The translations under genes were made by a program, and so were the position numbers. From NCBI RefSeq assembly GCF_049800955.1, contig NZ_JBNAGA010000001.1, forward strand, positions 62,001-126,000: 64,000 bases of DNA. Reading direction: 5' to 3'. Shown piece by piece: positions 8,365-18,048 of this stretch. The DNA comes from JAKVBH01 sp049800955 (GTDB taxonomy: Bacteria; Pseudomonadota; Alphaproteobacteria; Rhodobacterales; Rhodobacteraceae). Positions within the stretch are counted from its first letter, which is position 1; every line of letters starts with the position of its first letter. The notes below the pieces were generated by a model. It saw nothing but the letters and a program-made list of their open reading frames with translations, did not search any database and was not told the origin of the DNA.

Positions 8365-9750
8365 ATGCTGAAGTCGCTCTCAGGGCGTTTCCTGCTCCTC
8401 ACGGTCATCTTCGTGATGATCGCTGAGGTGCTGATCTTCGTTCCCTCAATTGCACGATACCGCGAAAGCTATCTGCTCGGGCATCTGGAGCGGGCGCAGA
8501 TCGCCTCATTGTCGTTGTTGGCCAATGACATGATCGACGAAGAGCTTGAGCGCGAGCTGCTGGAGAATGCAGGCGTGTTCAACGTCGTGCTGCGCCGGGA
8601 TGAGACGCGCCAGCTGATCCTGTCGGAACCTTTGCCCCAACCGATCGCAGATACGTTTGATTTGCGGGACACGCGCGCTCTGCCGCTGATCATGCACGCG
8701 CTTGACCGGTTGCGTAACCCGAGCCCTGAAGTCATCCGCGTGATCGGGTCCCCTTTGCGGGACGCAGGCTTGCTCATTGAAATCACGATGGAGACGCCGC
8801 CCTTGCGCGCAGCCATGATTGACTACGGTCTGCGCATTCTTGTCCTCTCGGCGATAATCTCCATTACCACTGCGGCGCTGCTCTTCTTCGCCGTGCGCAT
8901 CTTGCTTGTGAAGCCCATCGAGGGCGTGGTGGGAACCATGGAGCGCTATGCCAAAGCGCCCGAGGATGCGCGGGCGATCATCGAACCGACAGCGTCGATC
9001 ACAGAGCTGCGACAGGCGGAAGAAGCGCTTCAGATGTTGCAGCGGGACCTGACGCAATCGCTCAAGCAAAAAGAGCGCTTGGCGCAGTTGGGCGGTGCCG
9101 TCGCGCGCGTCAGCCATGATTTGCGCAATATCCTGACGTCTGCGCAGCTTTTCACAGACCGGATCGAAATGTCTGAGGATCCGACGGTAAAACGCATGGC
9201 GCCCAAGTTGGTGAATTCGATCACGCGCGCGGTGAACCTCTGCGAAAGCACTTTGGCCTTTGGCCGCGCGGAAGAGCCCGCGCCAAAGCTGACGCGCGTG
9301 GAATTGACTGATGTCGTGTCCGATGTCTTTGAAAGCGAACGTCTTGCCGTCGGCAGCTATGATATCACCTTCTCGGAGGATGTCCCGGAGCGGATGATGG
9401 TCCGGGCCGATCCCGAGCAGCTCTACCGGGTTTTGTCCAATCTCGTGCGCAACGCGCGGCAGGCCATCATGGCCACGACCAAGCCCGGCGAGATCAAGAT
9501 CACAGCCGAGGAAGACGAAAGCGGCTGGCACATTGCTGTCAGTGATACTGGGCCCGGTTTGCCGCCAAAAGCGCGCGAAAACCTGTTCAAAGCGTTTCAA
9601 GGGGGCGTGCGCAAAGGGGGCTCTGGTTTGGGTCTCGCGATTGCCGCCGAATTGATCCGGGGCCATGGCGGGACGCTGCATCTGACCGAGAGCAATGACA
9701 GCGGGACGTCTTTTGCGCTCTTCGTGCCCCGTGGCGAACTTGGGGCATAA
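8365..9750 (+). CDS. Membrane sensor histidine kinase (orphan)
   Basis: 461 residues. ATG 8365 follows an AGGAGA. Two membrane helices, at about residues 9-28 and 155-178, flank a periplasmic sensor region of some 125 residues. A HAMP-like linker and coiled coil lead to the phosphoacceptor box VSHDLRN (His near residue 250), the N box NLVRNARQAI, the G1 box DTGPGLP and the G2 box GGSGLGLAIA. It autophosphorylates and should pass phosphate to a response regulator, but none is encoded next to it. The gene begins 23 bp after the flavoprotein, so all three may form one unit. The signal is unknown. Confidence 0.92.
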   Translation: MLKSLSGRFLLLTVIFVMIAEVLIFVPSIARYRESYLLGHLERAQIASLSLLANDMIDEELERELLENAGVFNVVLRRDETRQLILSEPLPQPIADTFDLRDTRALPLIMHALDRLRNPSPEVIRVIGSPLRDAGLLIEITMETPPLRAAMIDYGLRILVLSAIISITTAALLFFAVRILLVKPIEGVVGTMERYAKAPEDARAIIEPTASITELRQAEEALQMLQRDLTQSLKQKERLAQLGGAVARVSHDLRNILTSAQLFTDRIEMSEDPTVKRMAPKLVNSITRAVNLCESTLAFGRAEEPAPKLTRVELTDVVSDVFESERLAVGSYDITFSEDVPERMMVRADPEQLYRVLSNLVRNARQAIMATTKPGEIKITAEEDESGWHIAVSDTGPGLPPKARENLFKAFQGGVRKGGSGLGLAIAAELIRGHGGTLHLTESNDSGTSFALFVPRGELGA

Positions 9751-9816
9751 ATTGGCGGGAAAAACTGACGATACCTCTTGCATTGCCTCGCGCCCTGCCG
9801 TAATTCCCCGCAGCAC

Positions 9817-9893
9817 GGACCGATAGCTCAGCTGGATAGAGTACCTGACTACGAATCAGGGGGTCGGGGGTTCGAATCCTCCTCGGTCCGCCA
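9817..9893 (+). tRNA. tRNA-Arg (anticodon ACG)
   Basis: The 77-nt sequence folds as a tRNA: acceptor GGACCGA with TCGGTCC, D arm GCTC...GAGT, anticodon stem CCTGA/TCAGG with loop CTACGAA (anticodon ACG), T arm around TTCGAAT, discriminator G and an encoded CCA. A-34 is expected to be edited to inosine to read CGN codons. No integrase or duplicated 3' end was seen beside it. Confidence 0.97.
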
Positions 9894-10172
9894 TTTTCTC
9901 CAAATTGGATGTTGCACGGCGCTCTCTGGCGCAATCAGTCGGTATAGGATCACGCGGGACTGTGATCTTTCATGCCTGCAAAACAAGCCGCAAGGCGAGT
10001 GGGTGTCTCACGGAAGCTGAGGCCGCTTTGGAGAGCGCGTTTGCCCGGACCCGCGGCAGCATTTTGCGAGACTGATCCTTCGATGTGTTTGAGCAGATCG
10101 CCAGTATGACGGTATGAGCCGCAAAGCGGTTTGGCAAAATGTGCAGCTTGAGTGCGGGTGCTCCGCCATGGA
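9894..10172. other. Intergenic region, nothing recognised
   Basis: About 279 bp between the tRNA and the convergent amine-dehydrogenase operon. No gene, repeat or clear hairpin terminator was found. It must contain the 3' ends of both transcripts. Confidence 0.4.
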
Positions 10173-11555
10173 TCACGTCTTCTGCTCCGGCGCGAGCGCG
10201 GCCAATTCGCCGAGTTTCACAGGTTTGATGGGGGTGCGTGCGCGGGGCGGTGACACCTCGGCCCCGCAGGATGCGAGGATGCCGCGCACGGTGAGGTCGC
10301 ACATGCGGCCCTGGCAGGGTCCCATGCCTGCGCGGGTGGCTGTCTTGATCTGTCGTGGACCCTGAGCGCCGCTACGATGGGCGGCGCGGATAGCTTCAGC
10401 CGTAATTTCTTCGCAACGACAGACAATCGTGTCGCCGGCTGGATTCGACAGGTCAGGTGAAGGTCCGTACGCGGCATCCAGAAAGGGTCTGATCGCCAGC
10501 GCCTGCCGCAATGCACCACGTGGCCGCGCGGCGTTTTGGTCGCGGCGGTCCTCACTGAGCTGGCCCAGACGATATAGAATATCCAAAGCAGCAAGCTGAC
10601 CCGCTGCGTTCGCGGCATCTGCACCGCCGATACCGGCCCCGTCGCCAGCGATATGGAGGCCCGGCACATCGGTTCCGCCCCATTGGTCAGTGACAGGCTG
10701 ATACGCCTTTTGAATATCGTTCCAGACATGCGGCACCCCGCTGGCACGGCTCATATGGGTGGACGGCACGACGCCTTGGTGTGTCAACAGAAGTGGCGTG
10801 ACCAGGGTGTGTGATGTGCTGCCAGACCGGAAGGTGAAAGACAGATCGCCTGACGGGTTTTGCGTCGCGCGCAAGCCCATCGCGCCTGTGAACCGCGGCA
10901 CACCTGCGCGCTGGATCTTGCGGATCAATCCCAGACCCTTGATCAACGTGGGCGCGGCCAAGAATGCGCGTGGCAAATGGCGGGCCGCGCCGACCAAGTT
11001 GCGCAAGGTTTGTGTTTCAACGAGGGCTTTTGGCGTCGCCCCGGCTTCGATCATCTGCGCCGCAACCAAATACAGGAGCGGGCCCGATCCTGCCAAAACC
11101 GCTTCACGGGGGAGCAGGCCCGCGTTTTTCATAAGGATCTGGGCAGCCCCCGCTGACATCACGCCGGGCAAGGTCCATCCGGGGAAGGGCGTTGGGCGTT
11201 CCTGTGCGCCGCCCGCCAGAAGAACATGCCGGGCCGGTGACACCCGGCTGACCCCGTCTCTTGACCAGACAACGCGGGATCCGGGTTCAATCCGCCAGAC
11301 GGAGGCGCCAAATTCCTGTGTAATGCTGGCCATGTCCAGCGCGTCCACAAATGCGCGACCTGCCAAGTAGTCTTTTCCCAGGTAGCCTCTGCGATCCGCG
11401 TTCGATGCAACATCGCGATAGATTTGTCCGCCTGCGCGTGGTTGTTCATCCAAAAGCAAAACACGCAAGCCGCCGCGCGCTGCGGTTGATGCGGCAGCCA
11501 TACCGGCCGGGCCTGCGCCGATGATGATCAGATCGGCGTCAGGCATCGGCCTCAC
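10173..11555 (-). CDS. FAD/NAD-linked oxidoreductase with C-terminal BFD-like [2Fe-2S] domain (HcnB/opine-oxidase-like subunit)
   Basis: 460 residues. The N terminus has the FAD motif IIGAGPAGMAAASTAARGG, LLLDEQPRAGGQIYRD follows at 33-48, and ADGAGIGGADAANAAGQLA near 325 is the second FAD motif. The C-terminal 90 residues carry CRCEEIT and GMGPCQGRMC, the four cysteines of a BFD-like [2Fe-2S] site. This architecture is that of HcnB, NoxA/OoxA and the alpha subunit of hydroxyproline or opine dehydrogenases. The partner genes upstream on the same strand supply a small ferredoxin-like subunit and a D-amino-acid-oxidase-like subunit, as in HcnABC. Its start overlaps the small subunit gene by 17 bp. 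The substrate is an amine or opine of unknown identity; there is no evidence here for cyanide production. Confidence 0.88.
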   Translation of the reverse strand: MRPMPDADLIIIGAGPAGMAAASTAARGGLRVLLLDEQPRAGGQIYRDVASNADRRGYLGKDYLAGRAFVDALDMASITQEFGASVWRIEPGSRVVWSRDGVSRVSPARHVLLAGGAQERPTPFPGWTLPGVMSAGAAQILMKNAGLLPREAVLAGSGPLLYLVAAQMIEAGATPKALVETQTLRNLVGAARHLPRAFLAAPTLIKGLGLIRKIQRAGVPRFTGAMGLRATQNPSGDLSFTFRSGSTSHTLVTPLLLTHQGVVPSTHMSRASGVPHVWNDIQKAYQPVTDQWGGTDVPGLHIAGDGAGIGGADAANAAGQLAALDILYRLGQLSEDRRDQNAARPRGALRQALAIRPFLDAAYGPSPDLSNPAGDTIVCRCEEITAEAIRAAHRSGAQGPRQIKTATRAGMGPCQGRMCDLTVRGILASCGAEVSPPRARTPIKPVKLGELAALAPEQKT

Positions 11556-11868
11556 CCTTCAACGTTCGCAAACCGATCTGACGACGCAGGACCATGCCAT
11601 CCCGGGCAAGCGTCATGCAGCCCTGTGTGTTGGCCCTGCCGTCGATCTCCAAAAGGCATTCGAAACACACGCCCATCATGCAATAGGCGGCGCGTGGCGT
11701 GCCGTGCGCGGTTGAGCGAAAGCCATCCCCGGAATGCGCCAGCACAGCGGCGGCAACCGTATCACCGGGCTGCGCCGTGAAGGGCGCGCCGTCCAGGGTC
11801 ATCGTGATGCGCGCGCCCGTCTCACTCTCCGCCTCAGGCCGCGGGAGAAAACGTGAATCGATCTTCAT
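11539..11868 (-). CDS. Small (2Fe-2S)-binding subunit, HcnA-like
   Basis: 109 residues from ATG 11868, selected because GGAGG lies 6 nt upstream and the ferredoxin fold begins just after; earlier starts lie inside the upstream gene. Cysteines in the pattern YCMMGVCFEC plus a later GC form a plant-type [2Fe-2S] site. The small subunit passes electrons between the two FAD subunits in HcnABC-type dehydrogenases. It overlaps the upstream gene by 35 bp and the downstream gene by 17 bp, so the three proteins are likely made in a fixed ratio. Confidence 0.88.
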   Translation of the reverse strand: MKIDSRFLPRPEAESETGARITMTLDGAPFTAQPGDTVAAAVLAHSGDGFRSTAHGTPRAAYCMMGVCFECLLEIDGRANTQGCMTLARDGMVLRRQIGLRTLKGEADA

Positions 11869-12955
11869 CGAAAGCCTCCAGAGTTGGCGCATCAGCGGTG
11901 TTGTCGATCCACTGAGCCAGCGCGCCGCCATGCAGCGGGGCGAGCGTTACGCCGCTGTGGCAGGTCACGAGATATGCGCCTGGATGCGTGGTCGAACGGG
12001 CATAGACGGGGTGGCCGTCTGGTGACATCACCCGCAGCGCGCCCCAGGCCCGAACAACACGCATGTCGCGCAGCGCTGGCAAGACGGTAACCGCGTGCTG
12101 CGCAAGCCTTGCCATGACGTCCAGCGTTTCACTGTCGTCATAACCCGCATCGGCTTTCGTCCCGCCAATTTGAAGGCCGCCTTCATCTGTCTGGCGGATT
12201 GTGCTCGACAGGAACGGCAAACGCTCGGACAGTTTTTCGGTGATCAGCACCTCGCCCCGCTGGGGCCTGACGCGTGTCTCAAAGCCAAGTTTCTCCGCGA
12301 GGGTCGCGGCCCCCAGCCCAGCTGCAAGCACAACACGATCAGCGCTGTGCCGCACGCCTGAGCGCAGCGCAATGTTGAAACCCGCAGGCCCCTTCAACAC
12401 ATCCGTGACATGCGCATCTGTCACGATGTTGCCACCCAAGGCAGTGACTGCGTCTTTCAACGCTTTCAGCAACCGCAGGGGGTTTACGTGGCCATCAAGC
12501 GCAGAGAATGTTGCACCAACCACACCTGACCCAATCTCTGGGTGCGACCGACGCAGATCATCACCTTGAATGGTTTCAAAGCTGAAGCGATTTCCGAGGA
12601 ACTGCTGTTGTTGTTTCAGATCGGCGACGAAGTCTTGGAACTCCGCCTCATCGGTAAAGAACTCGAAGCCTCCGGATTGATCTAACGAGAGTTTAACGCC
12701 GGAAAGGTCTTCGATGAGGGCCGCAAATTCGGGCCAGCCGGAAACGGCGTCGCTGGTCAGATGTGCATAGGGGGCATAGCGCGCGCCTTTGCCTTGCAGC
12801 CAGACGAGGCCGAAATTGCCCTGCGACGCGCGCAGATCACCGTCCGCCCCATCAAGCACAGTAACGCCATGCCCCGCCCTGAGCAGCCCCACAGCCACAG
12901 ACAGGCCGACCACGCCTCCACCGATAACTGTGATGTCAGATGTCCTGGTCGACAT
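11834..12955 (-). CDS. FAD-dependent D-amino-acid-oxidase-family subunit (HcnC/DadA-like)
   Basis: 373 residues from ATG 12955, which follows GAGGAGG by 6 nt. The dinucleotide-binding motif VIGGGVVGLSVAVGLLRAGH is at the N terminus, ASQGNFGLVWLQGKG follows, and the C terminus has HPGAYLVTCHSGVTLAPLHG, the typical DAO closing motif. It is the catalytic subunit expected to oxidise a secondary amine or amino acid. It is the first gene of the three-gene operon and is divergent from a LysR regulator 92 bp away, which probably controls it. The exact substrate (hydroxyproline, opine, or another) cannot be read from the sequence. Confidence 0.88.
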   Translation of the reverse strand: MSTRTSDITVIGGGVVGLSVAVGLLRAGHGVTVLDGADGDLRASQGNFGLVWLQGKGARYAPYAHLTSDAVSGWPEFAALIEDLSGVKLSLDQSGGFEFFTDEAEFQDFVADLKQQQQFLGNRFSFETIQGDDLRRSHPEIGSGVVGATFSALDGHVNPLRLLKALKDAVTALGGNIVTDAHVTDVLKGPAGFNIALRSGVRHSADRVVLAAGLGAATLAEKLGFETRVRPQRGEVLITEKLSERLPFLSSTIRQTDEGGLQIGGTKADAGYDDSETLDVMARLAQHAVTVLPALRDMRVVRAWGALRVMSPDGHPVYARSTTHPGAYLVTCHSGVTLAPLHGGALAQWIDNTADAPTLEAFDEDRFTFSPAA

Positions 12956-13047
12956 GGGGTCCTCCTCACCGCTTGTATGGCACAGTCGTTTGCATACGAG
13001 AAATCCCAATTTTTGCGCTGACCATACGCTGGTGATATGAAACCTTC
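12956..13047. promoter_or_regulatory. Divergent promoter region, amine dehydrogenase operon / lysR
   Basis: 92 bp separate the two start codons. It must contain both promoters and, by analogy with LysR systems, the regulator's binding site. A weak dyad with CATA and TATG arms (CATACGCTGGTGATATG, 13023-13039) lies next to the lysR start; it fits the loose T-N11-A LysR rule, but support is slight. Confidence 0.45.
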
Positions 13048-13965
13048 ATGTTGACCAACCTCACGCATCGCCAGCTGGACGCCTTCCGCGCCGTTATTGA
13101 GACCGGCCAGGTGACGGCGGCGGCCACTGCCCTGAACACGACCCAACCCTCTGTCAGTAGAATGATATCTGATCTGGAGCGCAGCGTTGGGTTCATGCTC
13201 TTTGAGCGGCGCGGCCGCCAGTTGGTCCCGACGACGGAAGCGCTTGCCCTGTATGAGGAGGTGGAGCGATCCTTTGTCGGGCTAGCCGAGATTTCGCGCG
13301 TTGCAGCAGACATCCGGGACTTCCGTACCGGCAGCCTGATGATCGCGGGCATGCCCGCCCTGGCGCTCAAGTTTCTCCCAGATGTCATCGCGGCCTTCAT
13401 CAGAATGGAGCCGGGTGTTTCCGTCTCGCTTCGAACGAGAAGTTCTCAGGCGGTTCTCCAGCATGTCAGTTCTCAACAATTCGACCTTGGTTTCGCGACC
13501 CTGGACGCGGATCACCCTGCGGTTACGCGGCGCCCGCTTTATACCGCGCCCATGAGAGCCGTTTTACCGCTGGGACACCCGCTGGCGGAGAAGACGCATT
13601 TGGAACCAGGCGACTTTCACGATCAGCCCTTCATCGCCTTGGGCGCTGAGATTGCGACAAGATCCGAAACGGACGTCTTCTTTGCGGCCCGCAAAGCCCG
13701 ACCTCGTGTCGTGGCCGAGGCGCAGCTTTCGGCATCCATCTGCGAGCTTGTGGCGGCAGGCGCAGGGCTCGGGATTGTCGAGCCAGTCACGGCGGCAAAT
13801 TTCGCCGCCGCTGGGCGCGTCCTTTCCAGGCCCCTGCACCCCGAACAGCCCTTTCAGTACGACCTCTTGCTGCCCGCGCTGCGAGAGCCGTCCCGGCTTG
13901 CAACACGGTTTCTCAACCTGGTCGAGCGGCAATTTGTAGAGCTCCTCGGAGCGCAGGCGCTTTAG
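13048..13965 (+). CDS. LysR-family transcriptional regulator
   Basis: 305 residues. The N-terminal winged helix-turn-helix (residues 5-64) contains TAAATALNTTQPSVSRMISDLE, standard for the family, followed by the linker helix and a periplasmic-binding-protein-like effector domain to the end. Its divergent orientation to the HcnABC-like operon strongly suggests that it senses the amine or opine oxidised by that enzyme and controls the operon; this is inference from arrangement. It resembles OccR/NocR-type regulators in context only. Confidence 0.92.
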   Translation: MLTNLTHRQLDAFRAVIETGQVTAAATALNTTQPSVSRMISDLERSVGFMLFERRGRQLVPTTEALALYEEVERSFVGLAEISRVAADIRDFRTGSLMIAGMPALALKFLPDVIAAFIRMEPGVSVSLRTRSSQAVLQHVSSQQFDLGFATLDADHPAVTRRPLYTAPMRAVLPLGHPLAEKTHLEPGDFHDQPFIALGAEIATRSETDVFFAARKARPRVVAEAQLSASICELVAAGAGLGIVEPVTAANFAAAGRVLSRPLHPEQPFQYDLLLPALREPSRLATRFLNLVERQFVELLGAQAL

Positions 13966-14027
13966 GCGAGGGGACGTTGGTCACATCCTGAGGAGTGTAG
14001 GTTACGCCTTCGCGCCCTGACGATTGC

Positions 14028-17000
14028 CTACAGGACGAGGTCAGTGACCACCAAAACAGGCGCGTCTTCGAGATCGAGTGAAAAGTCGCTCGCGCGGTCG
14101 CCATCAAGATCAACATAGAGCCGCCCGATCCCGTCATTGTACCGTACTTCGCCCGCAGTACCGGTATAGGCTGCAACAAAGGTCAATCCGTTTTGCAAAC
14201 CGCTGAGGTCAATCTGGTCTTCGCCGGAGACGAAATCAACAATCACGCTCCGCTCACCTGTGGTATGATCGCTGTCCCGTACCGCATCAAAGACAAACGT
14301 ATCTGCCCCGCTACCGCCGACGATGACATCGGCATCCCAACCACTGTCGAGACGGTCATTTCCGGCGCCGCCAAAGATGCGATCCCGGCCGGAACCGCCG
14401 CTGATTGTGTCATCGCCATTATTGCCCGCGAGAACATCATCTCCGGAATGGCCGAAGACACTGTCGTCGTTATTGCCGCCGCGAACCGTGTCGTCATCAT
14501 TGCGCCCAAGCAAAACGTCATTACCATTGCCGCCGGAGACTTCATCGTCGCCGTCATTGCCATTGAGCGTATCCGCGCCAGCATTGCCGAAGATCAGATC
14601 ATTCCCAACGCCGCCGAGCCCACTGTCCGCACCGTCACCGCCGACCAATGTGTCATTGCCTGAGCCGCCATCGAGCGCGTCCTCCCCGGCCCCGCCGTTC
14701 AGGCTGTCTGCATCATCTTCCCCACGCAAATCATCGTTGCCGTCCTCGCCGCGGATCGTGTCAGTCCCACGTCCGCCCAGAGCGAGGTCATCGCCATCGC
14801 CACCACGCAGGGAATCGTTGCCGGAGCCACCCGCAAGCGTGTCATTTCCATCGCCGCCCAGCAGCGTGTCGCGGTCCGCCCCGCCCTGGAGGTCATCGTT
14901 GCCCGTCCCGCCGTCCAGCGTGTCGGCTTGTGCGCCCCCGAACAGACGATCATCGTCAGAGCCGCCATAGAGCGCATCACGTCCGTTGTTGCCCGCAATC
15001 ACATCGCGCTGCGCTCCGCCGTAGAGGCGATCATTTCCATTGGCGCCCCGCATCAGGTCATTTCCGCTGCGACCCAGCAGGAGATCATCATCGTTCCCGC
15101 CTGACATCGTGTCCTGCCCGTCATCGCCTTCCAGCGTATCCTCGCCGCTGTTGCCGAAGATCAGATCATCGCCAGCGCCGCCTTTGGCGCCGTCATTTCC
15201 ATTGCCGCCCACGAGCGTGTCCTGCCCGGCGCCGCCAAAGAGATCGTCGGCGCCGTCGCCTGCGTTGAGACTGTCGTTGCCCGCATTGCCCGACAGGGTG
15301 TCGGCATTGGCATCCCCGCGCAGCGTGTCATCGCCGGACCCGCCCCGCAGGAGATCGTTGCCAGTCCCGCCGCGCAGGGAATCCGCGCCATCGTCGCCCT
15401 CCAGCGTATCGTTACCGCCTTCGCCGAAGAGCTGGTCATTGCCGGTATCGCCTGCAAGACTGTCATTGCCGTTGTCGCCGTTGCGGATGATCGATGCCGC
15501 GGCCAGATCAACCGTGAGAGTGACCTGCGCACCGGAGGGGTCGAATACAGCGATCTCAAGGGGGCCGCCTGAGACGTCCTCGTCGATAACCAGTTGCCCA
15601 TCAGCGCTCAGAAAGACCCCCTCCCTCGGCGCAAGAAGTGTGAAGCTGAGCGCATCGCCGTCAGCATCTGAAACCGCGCCCGACAAATCGGTTTCCCCGC
15701 CGCGTGCGGCGGTGACATCCTCTTCTGCCTGCGGCGCGCGATTGCCCCCCAGCGGGGTCAGCGCGTAAAGGCCGTCGGGATTTTCCGCCGTGGGGACACC
15801 CAGCGCGATCAACGCGCCGCTGTCGTCAAAATACGCTCCTCGGAACTGAATACCAGCCATCGGCAGCGCCAGCGCTGTGCCAATCGGGAGCCCGGCCCCG
15901 TCCAGCTCTTGCAGGTAGAGGTCATTGCGAAACAGGGGAGACGCCACCTGACCGATGCCAAAGGTCCGGTCTTCGAAAGACATCGTGGCCAGAATTCGGA
16001 ACGCGGAGACGGACGGATTGGGCAGGGTATCCGCGAGATTGGGAATGTTGAGCCGGTTAAACGGGGGGCTTTCAAAAAGCAGGTCCTCCGGATCATAGGT
16101 TTTCACCGTGTAGAGCAGCGAGAATTGCGAGCTCGTGATGACTTGCACGTGCCCGCGCGCATCGAGCGCCATCTCTTTTGCGTCCAGATTGCCCAGATCG
16201 ATGGATGTCAGTAGGTCGCCGCTTGCATCGTGATGTTGTAAAAACGTGCGCGGCTGGGCCCCGCCGGTTGTCGAAAAGGTCACTTCATCGCCATTGTCGA
16301 GTGTCACGCTTTGAGAGAATGTCAGGGGCGTGACACCTTCTGGCGCGCTGATGTCCCAGCGGTCCCGGTCGAGATCGACGACCTGAAAAAACGGCTCATC
16401 GATGACGTCTTGTGCGCTGTCTGAGAACGTATTCCAGATCGCGGCCAGCTTGCCATTGGCCACGGCGATCTGTGGGGCGGATTGCTCTCCGATGGTGCGC
16501 GTGTTCAGCAGGAACTCTTCGTTGATCGGAATGCCGCGCCCGTCAAATTCGCGCGCGAAGACGCCCGGTGTCGGATCATCGCGCAGCCCGCTGGTGTCCG
16601 ACCATGCAACGACAAATCCGCCATCTTCCAGCGTGACCAGAGCAGGCTGATGCTGCACGCTCGGTTTGGTGGCATTGGCGACAATCTCGCTCGTTTGCGA
16701 AACGCCATTGGCGTCAAAGATCTCAAACCGAATGTCGATCAGGTCACTGGTGGCGCTGCCGGATTGCCAGACGACGACAAATCCACCGCCCTTGAGCGCG
16801 GCGATCTCGCCATCAAACGGCGCGATGTCGGATGAAGAGGGGACCACGATGGGTGTCCCGATCTTCACGCCATTGGGCTGAAACATCTGAAATTCGACAG
16901 ATTGGCTGCCCCCAATCGTGCTCGCGCCATCAAAGGCAACGACGAAGTTGCCGTTCTCAAGGGTGGTCACGGAGGTCTTGAACAAGCCCGAGGTCAGCGT

Positions 17001-17561
17001 CAGCGCGTTGACCGTGAGCGCGCCGGTCAGCGTTGTCTCGGGTGCTGACAGGATATTGGCTTTGACGATACCAGCGCTGCCCAGGTTCTCGACCCATGTT
17101 ACAGCCGCGTTGCCGTTATCGAGAATAGTGATTGAGGGGCCGACTTGAGGGCCGTCCGGGCGGGCATCGGCGCGGAACCAATCAGGATCGAGGCGCTCCG
17201 CCGCGCCGCCCGCCAGATCGTCAAGCGTCACGGAGGTGACTGCCACGGCATAGTTTGTGGTCTCGACAGGTGCAGTACTGGCCGCGACCCAGATCTCGCC
17301 GGTATCGCTCACCGCAACATCGTAAAAATCCGTGACCGCGCGCCCGGCGGTGGCCTCCAGTGTTGTCACATTGCCGACCTTGTGGCCATTGGCATGGATG
17401 ATCTGCATTTGCAGCCCGTTGTCCGCGGCATCGATCCATGTGGCGAGGAAATTGCCATCCGGCAAACCCGTCACCTTGTAGCCGAAATACGTGCCCGCAC
17501 CGGACCCAAGCGCAGTTTCCGGTCCTGTTTTGGATGCGCTGGGGAAGAATCCGTCTGCCAT
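14028..17561 (-). CDS. Large RTX (hemolysin-type Ca2+-binding repeat) secreted protein
   Basis: 1177 residues. Residues 1-630 form a beta-rich N-terminal region with repeating blocks such as LENGNFVVAF and GGFVVVWQS, suggestive of a beta-propeller. A cadherin/Ig-like module follows (about 635-710; SDADGDALSFTLLAP). About 25-30 glycine/aspartate nonapeptides of the GGxGxDxLx type run from about 725 to 1090, and the end (ADTFVFDAV...VIVDFVSGEDQIDLSGL) matches the C-terminal type I secretion region of serralysin-like proteins. There is no N-terminal signal peptide, as expected for type I export. No ABC exporter or membrane fusion gene is nearby. The function (adhesin, surface layer or enzyme) is open. 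Confidence 0.9.
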   Translation of the reverse strand: MADGFFPSASKTGPETALGSGAGTYFGYKVTGLPDGNFLATWIDAADNGLQMQIIHANGHKVGNVTTLEATAGRAVTDFYDVAVSDTGEIWVAASTAPVETTNYAVAVTSVTLDDLAGGAAERLDPDWFRADARPDGPQVGPSITILDNGNAAVTWVENLGSAGIVKANILSAPETTLTGALTVNALTLTSGLFKTSVTTLENGNFVVAFDGASTIGGSQSVEFQMFQPNGVKIGTPIVVPSSSDIAPFDGEIAALKGGGFVVVWQSGSATSDLIDIRFEIFDANGVSQTSEIVANATKPSVQHQPALVTLEDGGFVVAWSDTSGLRDDPTPGVFAREFDGRGIPINEEFLLNTRTIGEQSAPQIAVANGKLAAIWNTFSDSAQDVIDEPFFQVVDLDRDRWDISAPEGVTPLTFSQSVTLDNGDEVTFSTTGGAQPRTFLQHHDASGDLLTSIDLGNLDAKEMALDARGHVQVITSSQFSLLYTVKTYDPEDLLFESPPFNRLNIPNLADTLPNPSVSAFRILATMSFEDRTFGIGQVASPLFRNDLYLQELDGAGLPIGTALALPMAGIQFRGAYFDDSGALIALGVPTAENPDGLYALTPLGGNRAPQAEEDVTAARGGETDLSGAVSDADGDALSFTLLAPREGVFLSADGQLVIDEDVSGGPLEIAVFDPSGAQVTLTVDLAAASIIRNGDNGNDSLAGDTGNDQLFGEGGNDTLEGDDGADSLRGGTGNDLLRGGSGDDTLRGDANADTLSGNAGNDSLNAGDGADDLFGGAGQDTLVGGNGNDGAKGGAGDDLIFGNSGEDTLEGDDGQDTMSGGNDDDLLLGRSGNDLMRGANGNDRLYGGAQRDVIAGNNGRDALYGGSDDDRLFGGAQADTLDGGTGNDDLQGGADRDTLLGGDGNDTLAGGSGNDSLRGGDGDDLALGGRGTDTIRGEDGNDDLRGEDDADSLNGGAGEDALDGGSGNDTLVGGDGADSGLGGVGNDLIFGNAGADTLNGNDGDDEVSGGNGNDVLLGRNDDDTVRGGNNDDSVFGHSGDDVLAGNNGDDTISGGSGRDRIFGGAGNDRLDSGWDADVIVGGSGADTFVFDAVRDSDHTTGERSVIVDFVSGEDQIDLSGLQNGLTFVAAYTGTAGEVRYNDGIGRLYVDLDGDRASDFSLDLEDAPVLVVTDLVL

Positions 17562-18048
17562 AATAAGCCTCGATTGCAGTTAAATGACGTGTTCAGGCAA
17601 TCGAGCAACTGGTTACCGGTCTCGGGCACGAACGATGAATGCGCAGAGCTTACCCCATCCATCGCCTCGCGCAATGACCTTGGCATTGCCGCATGGTCCG
17701 CTGAGATGGCACGGGCCTTGATCTTTGGACGTGGGCGCGGCTCCTATGCGGTCTGTCTTTGGAAGAAGCCTTCGTGGAGGGAAAGGGCCGGCATTGGGAC
17801 AATGACGTGGGTCGCTTTGGCCGCCTTGATACGTCTGACCCCGCCTTAAGCACTTCGACGGAAACCTGATACATCGCGCATCACGAAAATCACGGGAAAA
17901 CAGGTGCTTGGCAGCGTCGTCGTGATCCAGGTTGTTCGCGAAGTGCTATGGTTGATGTCTGCATTGGCGAGACTGACGTTTCAGAAGGTCGCCGTGGATT
18001 GGCGCTCAGAAAACGTCTAGAGTAGGACGCAAGCCGCCCAACCGTAGT
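17562..18048. other. Gene-free stretch upstream of the RTX gene
   Basis: About 487 bp between the RTX start and the 3' end of the next minus-strand gene. Open frames here have no recognisable similarity and read as antisense or out-of-frame noise. The RTX promoter should be in the left part. Nothing else was identified; a decayed gene cannot be excluded. Confidence 0.4.

Noticed and set aside
14300..15480. Repetitive DNA that could be mistaken for a CRISPR array
   Set aside because: The repeats are in-frame coding nonapeptides, with no constant repeat plus variable spacer pattern and no cas genes.
14193..15768. Plus-strand proline/serine-rich open frames across the RTX repeats
   Set aside because: Antisense translation of the glycine/aspartate repeats; low complexity and no start signals.
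17562..17870. Possible decayed gene upstream of the RTX gene
   Set aside because: No translated frame gave recognisable motifs, so I could not support a pseudogene call.
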